DNA from: Uranotaenia lowii
Taxonomy: Eukaryota > Arthropoda > Insecta > Diptera > Culicidae
Direction: 5' to 3'
Length of the DNA stretch: 64,000 bases
Assembly (NCBI RefSeq): GCF_029784155.1
Contig: NC_073693.1
Coordinates: 283,481,456 to 283,545,455 of the forward strand
Shown here: positions 12,401 through 22,699 of the stretch, piece by piece
Layout: every line of letters starts with the position of its first letter
Numbering within the stretch: position 1 is the stretch's first letter
Translations under genes and position numbers: made by a program
The notes under the pieces: model-generated
Told to the model about the DNA's origin: nothing
The model's database searches: none
What the model saw: the letters and a program-made list of their open reading frames with translations, nothing else

Positions 12401-12455
12401 AATTTTATGTCAAAAGTGATGCTTCTTTTTTGTGCATCTTTTTTGACATAAATTT
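12401..12455. repeat. Small palindrome related to its neighbour
   Basis: AATTTTATGTCAAAAGTGATGC (12401-12422) pairs with GCATCTTTTTTGACATAAATTT (12434-12455). It shares the ATTTATGTCAAAA and GATGC words with the palindrome at 12232-12332. Confidence 0.6.
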
Positions 12456-12948
12456 ACACCAAAAAATTAATAGTGTGTATTGTCACTGTCACTTATCATA
12501 ATAACAGTATACTTGATCATTAGAAAAACACAAACTAAATTCATTCGTTTACAATCCGGTAAAAATTATCGGTTTCTTCGTTTAAATAGAAGTTTGATGT
12601 TGATTGATGTTTAATTAAATTTCATAGATTTTTAGATAAAAATTACCGGTTAATCGATTAAAGCTATTGAAAAGTCAGCAAAAAATAACCGGGCATTTCA
12701 CAAGTCAAATCGATCAATTTTTTCGATTTGATTTATTTACTCTGCATGATAAAAATTCGGAAACAGCGATTTGGAAGGTTTCCAGTTACTGTGTAATTAT
12801 CACTATCATTAAGGGATGAATCAATCCGTGCTTCGAACAATATTGTTGGTAGTCTGGTTAAAATAACCAAACATTTTTATTTTTTTTTTAAATCTCCGTT
12901 TTTAGTGACAAAAATACATATTTTGGTAAATATCGGTATCGAATTTTG
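12456..12948. other. AT-rich spacer
   Basis: No gene. It contains a copy of the ATTGTCACTGTCACTTATCA repeat (about 12478-12518) and GGTAAAAATTACCGG-type palindromic wording. Confidence 0.5.
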
Positions 12949-13644
12949 AATACGACGAATGCGCCAACTGTAAACAAATCCAGATAATCACATAAATACG
13001 TTAAACTCTTTATTTAACATCCGAAAATATGATCTCCTTTTGATTTTTCTTATTTTAGTGAAGTTAAATTTAGTTTTTTAAATAAGGCGAATAGCTTTTT
13101 TATGAGTGTGTAGTCCCACAGTTCATTCGCCCATTTCCCCTCAAAATTTCGTTGCGAACAAAAGGGCCAATAGTTATTTCGAGATGGAAAAAGGGCATTG
13201 AAGTTTTTGAAATTTGTTTTCCCAGGACGAGAAGAAGCACAAATCAGCATTTATAAGATCGTTGAATGTGCTTATGTGTTAATGTGATCATTTGGACCCG
13301 CTTTCAAACCGATATTTGCTTGAATATTGCTTCTTTAATGAGTGATCCAAAAGGCGAACAGTCATTCTGCAATTCAGAAGGGCGCTCCAATTTGGTGAAT
13401 GAACAAAATGAGAGCACCAGTCTGTGGTAAAAGGGCCCACAGTTATATTTATTAGTTTTTTGAAGTAATTAGTACGGAAAAGCTTTATTGATCGATCGGG
13501 TGATGAAATTAAATCAATTTGAAAGCGTTTTAGCGACTTATTTAGGAAAATGATAGTACGCAGCTAAATAGGAAATTGATTTTATTTTCTGAAACATGGA
13601 ATGCGTTTTTCTCAAAACAAAGGTCTTGGCGCATTCGCCGTATT
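12949..13644. mobile_element. Non-autonomous DNA element with 19-bp inverted ends
   Basis: AATACGACGAATGCGCCAA (12949-12967) is matched by TTGGCGCATTCGCCGTATT (13626-13644), 18 of 19 positions. The 0.7-kb interior has no transposase frame; the 66-codon minus frame at 13050-13250 has no recognised domain. The flanks do not show a convincing target duplication, so the superfamily is not assigned. Confidence 0.65.
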
Positions 13645-14038
13645 TAGAGTTCTAAGTTAAAGTTACAAGAAGTTCGTTAAAATTACAGCCGAACCGGCAA
13701 ATATTAACAAATTTTGACAGTTTGTTCGGTTGAAAATTAACGAGTTCTCATTAATCCAAACAACCTTTTACAGTTTGTTCGGCGAATACAACGATTTGTC
13801 GTCATGCTGAGATTTTGGACAGCCAAGTTTTTGGTATTCTTACTGAAAATTGTCCGCAATATTGACAGCTGTCACTTGTAATTATTGCATGTTTTCGGTT
13901 ATAATTGTTTTATCGATTTCCAATCGTTCAAAATTCGGTAATATGTAGTTGCTGTTTCAGTACTTTTCAATAGAGGTGGGGTTTTTTCATTCATTTTTTT
14001 ACAATTTTCTAAAATTACTTTTTTTGTTTTTAGCATGG
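13645..14038. other. AT-rich spacer
   Basis: No gene. Another diverged copy of the GGTAAAATTACC/TTGTCCGCAATATTGACAGCTGTCAC repeat family lies at about 13660-13900. Confidence 0.5.
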
Positions 14039-15840
14039 TAACCCTAAACCCGCTAAAGTCTCCGCATTGCTGCCAGGACCGAGCTGCTGTTGCCTGGAGT
14101 GGAACGAAAAAAAACCGAGTATCATCATAAAAACCTTCTCTCCTAGTGTTTCCGCGCCGTCGTCGTACCGCACGTCCTTTCTAAGTTCCCGGGGCCATCA
14201 TCCCCAATCCTTCCTCTTGTCCCGCATTCCCCATGCACGAGATCTTTCCGAATGATGAGGAGCTTATGGGGACCAAAAAAAAAACATCCATTTGGTCGCG
14301 TCGCCATCGCCATCATCATCCTATCTATATTGCTGCTGCTGCTGCCGCGTCTATACTATTTACAGCTTTGCTGCTGCTGATGCTATTCCCAACTGCTAGG
14401 CTGCTAGCTGGAGTCCCCCCGAACTCCCAAAGTGGGACGAACGATTGGGGCTGCCATGCAGGAGTGGTGCCGCGCTGCCAGAGCTAGAGGAAAAAAAGCG
14501 AATGCCTGGCTGACTGCTACACAGAAACGATAAAAATGTGGAAAAATAACATTCTATCCTATCTCGGGGAAACGACGAGGAGTGCTCTCTACAACAGACA
14601 AAAAAAAAAAAACTCAGAAGAGTCTGCTAGCTATAGCACACATCGACAATATCAACGCCAACACGACTAATGCCGAGGATTGATGCTGTGTTTGTTAAAA
14701 AGGAAAGGAGGGAGCAAACGCGGCGATGGTCCCCTTAGAGCGCAGATATGTAGGTACGGGTACACGCACAGCAAATGGATGTCGACAATTGACAGTTTAC
14801 GGAGTTGCTGTTGCGTAATCGACTCTGTGATGAGTCGCGTGATTAGATTCGAATTCCGCTATAACACGAGGACATCAATCCACCAACTTGAAAGGGGTCA
14901 CTTTCAGACTGACGACACTCCTTCGAGCAGCAACTTAAAACAAACGGTAAAAAATTGTGCTACGATTTCGCACAAAACACACGCTCCCATGCCTAGAATT
15001 GTGCTAACAGCAAAAGCGTAAAAAAAACCTTTTTGTTATAACAACAATAAGCGAAACAAAATGCGTTTCCGCTGGCCTGGCCTCTGGCTCTAGCTGTGAC
15101 GAATAAAGTTATGGTTGAGTGTCCTATCGCTGCTGCTGCTAGGTTCACAAATTCGGTGGGAAGGAATCCACGCCCGTCAGGCGTGGTGCGCGGAATACTA
15201 GAAGTAGCTGTACTAGCTTACATAGAAAAACTGATGGTTAAGGGGGGACCTGGGAGTCAGCAGAAGAACACAAAACAAACTCCGCTGAAGCGGTGGCGCG
15301 GGGCGACCGGATCCAAAAGCTAACTGTTGCGCGCTTTTATGACTGTGTTTTTTTTTCTCTCCCTAGCTCATTCCGATGCAGGCCGCCTGGCTGGTATGTA
15401 GGCGAACCGGGCCCTTTTCCGCGGCCACTTCGTCCCATTTCCCTCCGGAGACCGGTCGCCCGATCCGTGCCACGTTTGGCTTTTCCGAATCAGCAGCCTG
15501 TGTAGGCCTATAATTACACAGTGCCGTGCTATAAAAGGCCTTTGAGCCAGTTGACAATGTATTGGTTGTTGTTCTATGAACCTGCTGCTAGCTGGCTGGC
15601 TCGGCGATGCATCTAGTATCAACTGCAGTATTACAATACCAACCTCACGATGGGGCGTAGTAGCAGCATTGGCTCCATGCTCCGTAAAGAAGGAAGAAGA
15701 AGAAGCAAGGGAAAAAGTCACGCAAACATGGACTCATTCGGACGCGTGCACTCGTTCGTGTGTTGTGTGTGCCGCCATTAGAAGGAGGATTGGGTGTGGC
15801 ACCACGGGGTCTCGTGACAAAAACTATCATATCTAACTTA
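14039..15840. other. GC-rich noncoding island 2
   Basis: A sharp rise in GC, with GCTGCTGCTGCC and CATCATCATCC runs and several short overlapping frames on both strands. None of the frames (longest 113-117 codons) carries a domain. A TATAAAAGG box at 15530-15538 lies about 40 bp upstream of an ATG opening an 86-codon frame with a hydrophobic start (MNLLLAGWLGDAS). The island may therefore contain a promoter, but I cannot confirm transcription. Confidence 0.4.
15530..15538 (+). promoter_or_regulatory. Candidate TATA box
   Basis: TATAAAAGG is a strong TATA match in a GC-rich island. Start-site distance would put transcription near 15560, just before the ATG at 15576. No good arthropod initiator (TCAGT) is visible at that distance, which lowers confidence. 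Confidence 0.25.
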
Positions 15841-16078
15841 TGCCTCGTGGGTTGACATTTTTGTTTAAAGATGTTCCAAACTTAGGAGATGGTTTTATTG
15901 GTCCTAGAAACGTTTGGGAGATGATAGTTGTCAAAATGGACGTTACGATCAATTGAAACCGTCGAAGCTGGCAGCATTTAGTTTAGCTTCATAACAATAA
16001 GAAAGGGGTGTTAAAACTAGTAACTAGAGGACTCATGAGATCTCATACAATATACACGGTTTGGGCCACACTACAATT
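15841..16078. other. Spacer before the Tc1 relic
   Basis: Ordinary spacer; no coding or repeat feature recognised. Confidence 0.4.
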
Positions 16079-16080
16079 TA

Positions 16081-17120
16081 CAGTGTCGGACAAAACGTTA
16101 AGAGCACTCTTATGCAAAGAAATGGTCAAATATGGTTCATGTGAAACCAAGCGACGAGCACATACTAGTATGAAAACCGCGAGCTTAACGCAATCAAAGC
16201 AACCCATTTTAGCTAAACGCACCGATAGCTGTCAAAAGTTGAAAACCGATGCGAAAAAATATAGGACTAGTTCCTCGTTTCGGCTACCAAGTGTTGCTTC
16301 GACCGATTTTTGAAGAAAATTGATTGTTTCTCGGTGGCATTTTGTGTTTTTCGGATCCTAGAAAGTGTTTATCATGTAAACAAGAAGTAATAATGTAAGG
16401 TTTTAATTCTAATTGCAGTCAACGAAAAATGGGTCGCGCACCTAATTGCACGGAAACACAGCGGATGGTTATCCGCAAAATGGCCAAGACAGGCAGCAGC
16501 AAACGCAAAATCGCAGAGTACTTAGGACGATCTAAAACTTTCCTGTTTAATGCCCTCCACGACCGCAAAAATCCGAAACGACTGGACGCCTAAGAAAAAC
16601 AACCTCGAAAGATGATCTGTCATAATGAAAGAACCTTTCAAGGCCTCGAAAAAGGTCTGGGACGAACTGAACTTGTCCGTGAGTTCCCGGACAGTTCAGC
16701 GGCGGCTGGTGGAGCAACGGCTAGGTGATAAAACCCCCCGGAAGGTCCCGATGTTGACGCCGAAACATCTGAAGGCGCGGATGAAGTTCGCACAAGACCA
16801 TTTCGATTGGATGGGTCCGGAGAAGGAGTAGCAGTGTCGAAATATACTGTGGTCGGATTAGACGAAGGTCAACCTTATCGGCTCGGACGGAAAAACTTGG
16901 GTTCATCATCTAATAGGCTGCGCTTACATGCCACAGTATACCAAGAAGACATTCAAACATGGAGGAGGGAATATTATCGTGTGGGGATGCTTCTCCTGGT
17001 ACGAAGTTGGCCCCCTGTATTGGGTGGATAAGATCATGGAGTACCTCATTCATGCATTCATGCAGGATAACGATCCGAAACATACTGCTAAGGTCGTCAA
17101 AAAGTGGTTACAGTACAAGT
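16081..17120 (+). mobile_element. Tc1-like element, 3'-truncated
   Basis: CAGTGTCGGACAAAACGTTA at 16081, directly after a TA dinucleotide (16079-16080), looks like a Tc1 terminal repeat. The transposase relic follows at 16429. No matching inverted end is found downstream, so the 3' end with its terminal repeat is gone. Tc1/mariner elements duplicate TA on insertion, which fits the left flank. Confidence 0.7.
16429..17120 (+). pseudogene. Broken Tc1 transposase
   Basis: The relic begins MGRAPNCTETQRMVIRKMAK and continues with an N-terminal helix-turn-helix region (SSKRKIAEYLGRSKTFL). A stop and frame change near 16592 lead into the second DNA-binding helix-turn-helix (SVSSRTVQRRLVEQRLG). A further stop at about 16829 precedes a region that spells WSDETKVNL in another frame, the first catalytic Asp. 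It then shows GGGNIIVWGCFSWYEVGPLYW, and a short deletion leads to DNDPKHTAKVVKKWLQ with the second catalytic Asp. The third acidic residue and C-terminus are missing. Several frameshifts, two internal deletions and loss of the catalytic triad make it inactive. Confidence 0.85.
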
Positions 17121-17339
17121 TACAGGAGTTAAGAATAAAGAAGAATAGAACAATCCTGAACTCAGAAAAAAATTATACAAAATCTGTGAACCTTAAATTT
17201 AACTCAGAAACATTATGTTGACCTGAAATCATTTAACTCAACTTCTGTTCCTCAATGCAAAGTCCAGATTTTTCTCCAATGTATCAAATATTGCCGTAAA
17301 CTACCCAGCTGTCACACCAATCAGCATCATTTCGCAATC
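17121..17339. other. AT-rich spacer
   Basis: Nothing recognised. Confidence 0.4.
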
Positions 17340-18440
17340 ACCGCCAATAGCCTATGAGCGGTCGCTCGGCTCGGGACATTTTCCTAGGAAATTCCCGTGG
17401 GATTAGAAAATTGCTCCAGCCCACGCAACCCCTTATAGCCGCTGATATCCGAAATTATTGGAAACCACACAGAAGCTGAACAATCAGTATAGGGAGGAAA
17501 AAATATCTTTCCTCTACTTATGAATAGTAATTACTGCTATTCTACACATATGTATGTATACATGTATGTATAGTAACTTCCCAGGAGTGAAGCAGAAAAA
17601 GTACAAACTCATACCTACGGTAGCGAACTAACAATTGAACGGCAGAAAAAAAAATTACACATGGAAATGATTCTCCTGTCCGTCACTAGTTGTGTTGTAG
17701 AGCTGAAAGCTCGAGACGTTTGACGAAGTTCCTCTTCGAGCACGCAGCTTGTTGTATTTACCTACTAAGCAGGCAGGAGTCAGAGCGAACCCCGGAACAA
17801 TCGTCGACTCACATCTCGTTGAAGATCTCAACAAACGAGCAGGGGAGCGAACCACCCACATAAGCTGATACTGCCACTGATGGAAGAGCCTTGGATCAAT
17901 CCACCTAGCAATCCATCATCGCTACATGCGAACAACTTGATCACAAACTTCTCTTTCGTTCCAAACCAAGCGTAAGCGTTAAAAGGCCTGAATCGAGTGA
18001 GCGAGCGACCTACAACAACTACAACGCCCCGCAGTGATGTAACCCGGGTGGACGGAACCAGAACTCAGCATCAGCATCACATTATCATCGCCATCATCAT
18101 CTCATCTCCACTCACATGATGGCAAAGGTGAACACGAAACCGAGAGAGCACGAGTAGAGGGAGATGTTACCTCCGGAATGGCATAAAACTGGAGTGCCCA
18201 CCATCATCATCACCGCCTTGTTTCCGAAGCTACACCGCGAGGCGGCGCGGCGCGATGCACTAGTTATTCAAATTACGTCATTAATTCCGATGGCGCTTGA
18301 TGCGGCAGTCGGCACTTGCTTGCAGCAGATTGTCGATGACAAACGTTTGGCGCTTTGGCTTATCGGCTTCAACATCATCAACTTGTGGGTTTTGGCCGTG
18401 GAATATCGACATCATTGATCCGTTTTCCACTAATGATTGG
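17340..18440. other. GC-richer noncoding island 3
   Basis: Contains CATCATCATC runs (18075-18105, 18200), ATGTATGTATACATGTATGTATA near 17548 and short chance frames on both strands. No domain is found. Likely host regulatory or UTR-type sequence. Confidence 0.4.
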
Positions 18441-18815
18441 GATTGTACATTTTTGGCCATTGATTTTTTACATTCTAATTCTTGTATTTCGATTCTTCAT
18501 TTGCAGTCTTCATTTTTTAAATTATGTTATTATTCAGTTCAAATTGGATTTCCATCCTGTTAACGCTACAGACCGCTCTAATCCATTTCTTCCTTACAAA
18601 TCTCATTTTACTTGTTTTAACGAAATATGGTTAAAAAATTTGCCTATAGAACCGGGGGAATTAGTTGGAGAGGGAATTCTTTGTATTTGGAATGGTAATG
18701 ATAAAAAAAATCCACAATTACTGCACATTTGGCAACAAGTCGCACCATTCTTTCTGTCTGAGCACTGGTTTCTCTCATTTTAACAGAAATTTACTCATGT
18801 TCCCGCACAGTTAGC
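18441..18815. other. AT-rich spacer
   Basis: A 142-codon plus frame ends at 18783. Its composition (FWPLIFYILILVFRFFIC...) is what AT-rich DNA gives by chance, with no known domain. Confidence 0.4.
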
Positions 18816-19118
18816 CCGGGGACTGAGATAAAGAGAGAAAATATATCATTGATCACACAAATTGTGCAGCAAATGATTGAAATTGTGATAAAATTGTGGC
18901 CAATGGTGCTTGAAAAAGAGTAAATTTGGGTTAAAAATTTGCCAATTGTGACCAATTGTGAAGCAGTTGTGGAATTTTGATCACTACCATTCTAAATGCC
19001 AAGAATTTTCTCCCTATTGAAATCCCCCAAATCAGCCACGTTTACCACAATTTCAATCATAGGCTGCACAACTTGCGTGATCATTGGCGTATCTTCTCTC
19101 TCCATCTCAGTCCCTCGG
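18816..19118. repeat. Inverted repeat, ~80-bp arms
   Basis: The left arm (about 18816-18895: CCGGGGACTGAGATAAAGAG..., ATTGATCACACAAATTGTGC, ATGATTGAAATTGTG) is repeated in reverse complement at about 19038-19118 (CACAATTTCAATCAT, GCACAACTTGCGTGATCATT, CTCAGTCCCTCGG) with roughly four fifths of bases matching. A ~140-bp spacer separates them. It would form a long hairpin if transcribed. Probably an old MITE or foldback element. Confidence 0.7.
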
Positions 19119-19708
19119 ATAGAACCTGAATTACTCAAACCTATCAAAAGTGAAGTCGTGCTAGCATCTCTGCAAGGAAGCTGAACAGCACTTTGTGTGT
19201 CCAAAGCAATCCCCCCAAAAAGATTGTAAATAAAAATCTCAACAACTTTGTTATACGTTCCATATACATTACAGACTGACCTATAAAAATCACGAAAACA
19301 GCATATACCTTCGCAATTCATGTCTAAATCCAAAAGTCTGGAATTGTCTGGGAGTCTAGAAATCTGAAAAAATGTCTGGCGAAAGTCCAAAAAATTTGGA
19401 AAATCCAGACAAAATCTGGAAAGTTGACATTATTGATTCGACACCTTATTCGTACATAATGTTTCCAGCAATCAATGCATATTGTTCATTTGCTAAGATT
19501 TGCGCGGTAAAAATTGTAAGCGTTATGAAAAGACAATAAAATATTCTCTTAAGTTTAAGTCGTCGACAAGTGAAGGTGTCTTGTCCATTTTCCATCCGAA
19601 ATATATCCAGAAAAAACAGTATCTAATGCAGTTCCTTACTATACATTTTTCATCCGTTCAGGCATTCATTCATCCGGTCGGTCTCGCTGCGGTTGTTTAT
19701 GCTGTAGC
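19119..19708. other. AT-rich spacer with TCTGG/CCAGA phrases
   Basis: No gene. Around 19330-19425 short TCTGG/CCAGA phrases repeat (GTCTGGAATTGTCTGGGAG...AATCCAGACAAAATCTGGAAA), suggesting the remains of another simple repeat-rich element. Confidence 0.4.
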
Positions 19709-19905
19709 CAGGGTTGCCAACATTATTTTTGAAAATTCAGGGATATGAGAAATAAAAATCAGGATGCATTGTTTAACAGAAATAGGTTGAAGTGAGGACC
19801 CTTTTTTGGTCGTCAATCCTCATTTTAACCTCCACCAATGCCTTTATACAGTTCCGTACAACCCATTTTTCATCATATTAACAAAAATCAGGAAAAATCA
19901 GGATT

Positions 19906-20836
19906 TAGTTTTAGTTTTATTGATTAGATCCTAGGCTTCAGCCCTTTATCTTATTCTATAATATAAATGACACTTAATAACTACAGTAATTGTTAATTTA
20001 TAAAAGAGCACTGCACAATTCTACTTTTGATTTGTTCTCTGGACATGCTTAGTTGAATAATATCGACGTTTGTGGTGTAAAATGCCATCATTCGGTACAT
20101 TGGTTCGTATCTGGCGTAGTTCTGGATGCGATTAACTAGTTGAAACGGCCTTACGCTTTGTAAACTGCTGCGGCCTTCGTACGGAGATATAAAAGATAAT
20201 AAATACGGCGAGTAATATCTTCCACAGATTAAGTCCTTTAGAAACAGTGCGTCGATCGATTTTCTTCGGGTTTCTAGCGTGTCCAACCCTACCAGCATGC
20301 ACCAGACTCGATACTCCGGCATTTCTGCTTGCCACCCAAAGTTTCTCAAAGCGTATTTCAAGAACTTCTTCTGAACTCTCTCTAGTCTGTTGTTGTGTAT
20401 GTTGTAGTACGGTCGCCACACAATGCCGGCATATTCAATGACGGTCCTAACTAATCCAGTGTAGATAGAAACAATCGTGTAGGGATTATCCAGCTCGTGA
20501 CAGATTCTACTAACCATTCCGAACATAGAATTGGCCTTTGCTAAAACTTTTTCGATGTGTTTTGAAAAAGTTAACTCCGCGTCCAACTCCACTCCTAAGT
20601 CTTTTACTGAGCTTTGCCGAGCAATGATGAAATCGTTTTCTAAGCGGTATTCATAAGTGATATTGCTTATTTTCCGGGAAAATGTCATCACGTTGCATTT
20701 AGAGGAATTGATCTTTAGGCCGAATCTACTGCAACACTCTGTGAATCTGTGCAAGGCGTTTTGCAGAGTCACGCAATCCTTCGGGTGACGAATAGGCAAA
20801 AACATTTTCAAATCATCGGCAAATCGGCATCGGCAG
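19906..20836 (-). mobile_element. 5'-truncated non-LTR retrotransposon (Jockey/CR1-like)
   Basis: The insert is flanked by CAGGATT on both sides (19899-19905 and 20837-20843), a probable 7-bp target duplication. On the minus strand its 3' end is a short repeat tail (AATAAAACTAAAACTAAA) rather than pure poly(A). It keeps only the C-terminal part of the reverse transcriptase ORF, starting at the FADD catalytic box, as expected from abortive reverse transcription. Confidence 0.8.
19993..20836 (-). pseudogene. Reverse transcriptase C-terminal fragment
   Basis: About 272 codons are open from the first Met, and the frame continues upstream to the truncation point, where it reads FADDLKMF, the conserved RT active-site box. 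Downstream motifs are typical of Jockey/CR1-type ORF2: LKINSSKCNVMTFSRK, SVKDLGVELDAELTFSKHIE, a VRTVIEYAGIVWRPYY thumb motif and LDTLETRRKSIDALFLKDL near the C-terminus. There is no RNase H domain after it. The fingers/palm N-terminal half and the endonuclease are missing, so the copy cannot move. The retained frame has no internal stop, suggesting a fairly recent insertion. The exact clade name is uncertain. Confidence 0.85.
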
Positions 20837-20926
20837 CAGGATTATTTCCGAAAATCAGGAATAAACGGAGGTTAGTCCTCCAACAATCAGGAAAATCTTG
20901 AAAAATTAGGCACATTGGCAACCCTA

Positions 20927-21813
20927 CTACATTGGGAACAAAATTAGCGAAATCGACTTCAGAATCTGCAAACATGGCGGACTTTTTATGATATCCGATT
21001 GAAACCGACTTCAATTTACAGTTTTGACGACATTATACTTGTTTGCTAGGAATTGCGGCTCGCAGTAACGTTATTAACGACTTCAGCTATCATTTCTAAT
21101 ATTATGCGATTATATGTTTGCTGGGATACTGATACCTTCACAAATCAAAATAACTTCATTAACAGTGACATCTACCAATATTTTGGTAAAAAAACTACCA
21201 AAACTGTGGCTCAAATTACGCGTTAACTTAAGCAGTTTGAATGTGAGAATGACAATTTATTGTTGAAATTCGCAGTGGCGCAGTTATATTACCGGCATTA
21301 AAATAAAAAAAAAATACCGATAGTTCGCTATACAGAAGCGAAATGTCAATTTCGGTGAAATCACCGGTTATCCAGCTGGATTTTTTTTATTGATAAACAA
21401 TATCTTTTCATTTTCTATTTTTCGTCAAAATGATAAAGATAGCTCAAATGGATATTACAATTAGCAACTTTATTGGGGAACTATAACAAGACTCACATTT
21501 GTAGGAGTTCATCCAAGTTAATACTAAGAGCTGTGTAGAGTAGTTTTTCCATATAGATGGGTAGGTTTGAGATCAGATAACTTGGTTCAACCCACAGGAC
21601 GTAGACGAAATATGTCTATAAACTCATCTACGGAAAAAAATACATTATCAAGTTTTGTAAAAATTGACAAACAGTCTTAAAATATGAACTAGGTTGTTGT
21701 CTTAAATTTCATCTGTTTAGATATTTTCGTAGATTAATTTCAGGTTCAGACTTTTAATGCAATCCAATAGATAAGTAGCCTTCCCAGAGTATATACGGAC
21801 GTTAATTTTTGTG
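20927..21813. other. AT-rich spacer
   Basis: No gene. It contains CCAATATTTTGGTAAAAAAACTACC-type wording of the dispersed GGTAA/TTACC repeat family at 21175-21370. Confidence 0.45.
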
Positions 21814-22293
21814 TAAGGTTGCCAGAATTTTTTCAGCTTGTATCCTGGCCGGATAAATTTATGCAATTTTATCTAAAAACCTGGCAAAATACAGGCTTTT
21901 GATTTTAAAATTGTCGACCAAGAAACCAGGCAAATATGGTCAAAACCCAGAAATTACTCATCAAAAATCTAAAAAAAAAAACATAAAAATAAATCTTTGT
22001 CGTCAAAACTTATCAGCAGATTTCAAATCGTGTTTTAGGCTTCCAAAAAACTTTCTATGATTTTTTTTATAGAACTTGCTCAGAAATCTTTGTTTTGCAC
22101 GCATAAATAAAAAAATACAATACAATTTGTTTTTTGTTATTGCTCGATTTGCAAAAAAAGTGAATCAATCCGAGCAAAATCCGGGCTTTTTCAATTAAAT
22201 TCGGGCAACCGGGCCTGACCGGACTTTTTTTTCCAAATTTTGTATTAAATATTCGGGCAAACCCGGATAAAACCGGGCAAACTGGCAAGCTTC
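21814..22293. repeat. CCCGG-rich repeat family, copy 1
   Basis: Bounded by AAGGTTGCCAGA at the left and ACTGGCAAGCTT at the right as imperfect inverted ends. It contains repeated 'cgggcaa/ccgggct' phrases. The right ~60 bp (ATTCGGGCAAACCCGGATAAAACCGGGCAAACTGGCAA) nearly match the end of the copy at 29228-29651. Confidence 0.6.
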
Positions 22294-22699
22294 TTTCAGA
22301 GGCAAATTGACCTCAACCATAACCTCGCAATTAAATTTATTTTCTTTTCAGTCAAAGTGTCTGGTGTATTGTCTGCTGGTGTATTTGTCGGCTAGGCGCG
22401 TATTGAATACACAGCGGCGCGTATTTGCAACACAGTTTTGTTCTGTGGTTTGGAATATGGTTTTAAAAAATCTAGTTTTTGAAGCAACTAAAGGAATTTA
22501 AGTAATAAATAATCATAGGCATTTGTAGAAAACACTTTTCTTCATCGATTACACTTGTTTTTTACACAAATTGTATGTGAAATAAATCGCAAATCAGCGA
22601 TTCGCTTAGGTGGCGCATGTTCCCCAACATGACCTATTGTTTATTTGTCTTTAAAGACAGGGTTGCCAAAAATTAAACGCCATCTGGGGTTGCCATTAG
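22294..22699. other. Spacer with two CAGGGTTGCCA-like starts
   Basis: No gene. CAGGGTTGCCAAAA at 22668 and CTGGGGTTGCCA at 22685 look like left ends of CAGGG-type elements, but no partner end is found. Confidence 0.4.

Larger units (their letters stand above)
19709..20926. mobile_element. hAT-like element of the CAGGGTTGCCA group, carrying a retrotransposon insert
   Basis: The left end CAGGGTTGCCAACATTATTT (19709) faces TTAGGCACATTGGCAACCCT at the right. The interior has the same 'aaaatcagga' phrases as the element at 3020-3428. I could not match an 8-bp duplication here, so the ends may be mutated. Removing the insert at 19906-20836 leaves an element of about 290 bp. Confidence 0.55.

Noticed and set aside
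14233..14487. 84-codon frame with a hydrophobic stretch in island 2
   Set aside because: The AAAAAA/LLLL segment comes from a GCTGCTGCT run; no family resemblance.
18355..18783. 142-codon hydrophobic plus frame
   Set aside because: Phe/Ile/Leu-rich reading of AT-rich DNA; the apparent membrane segments are compositional.
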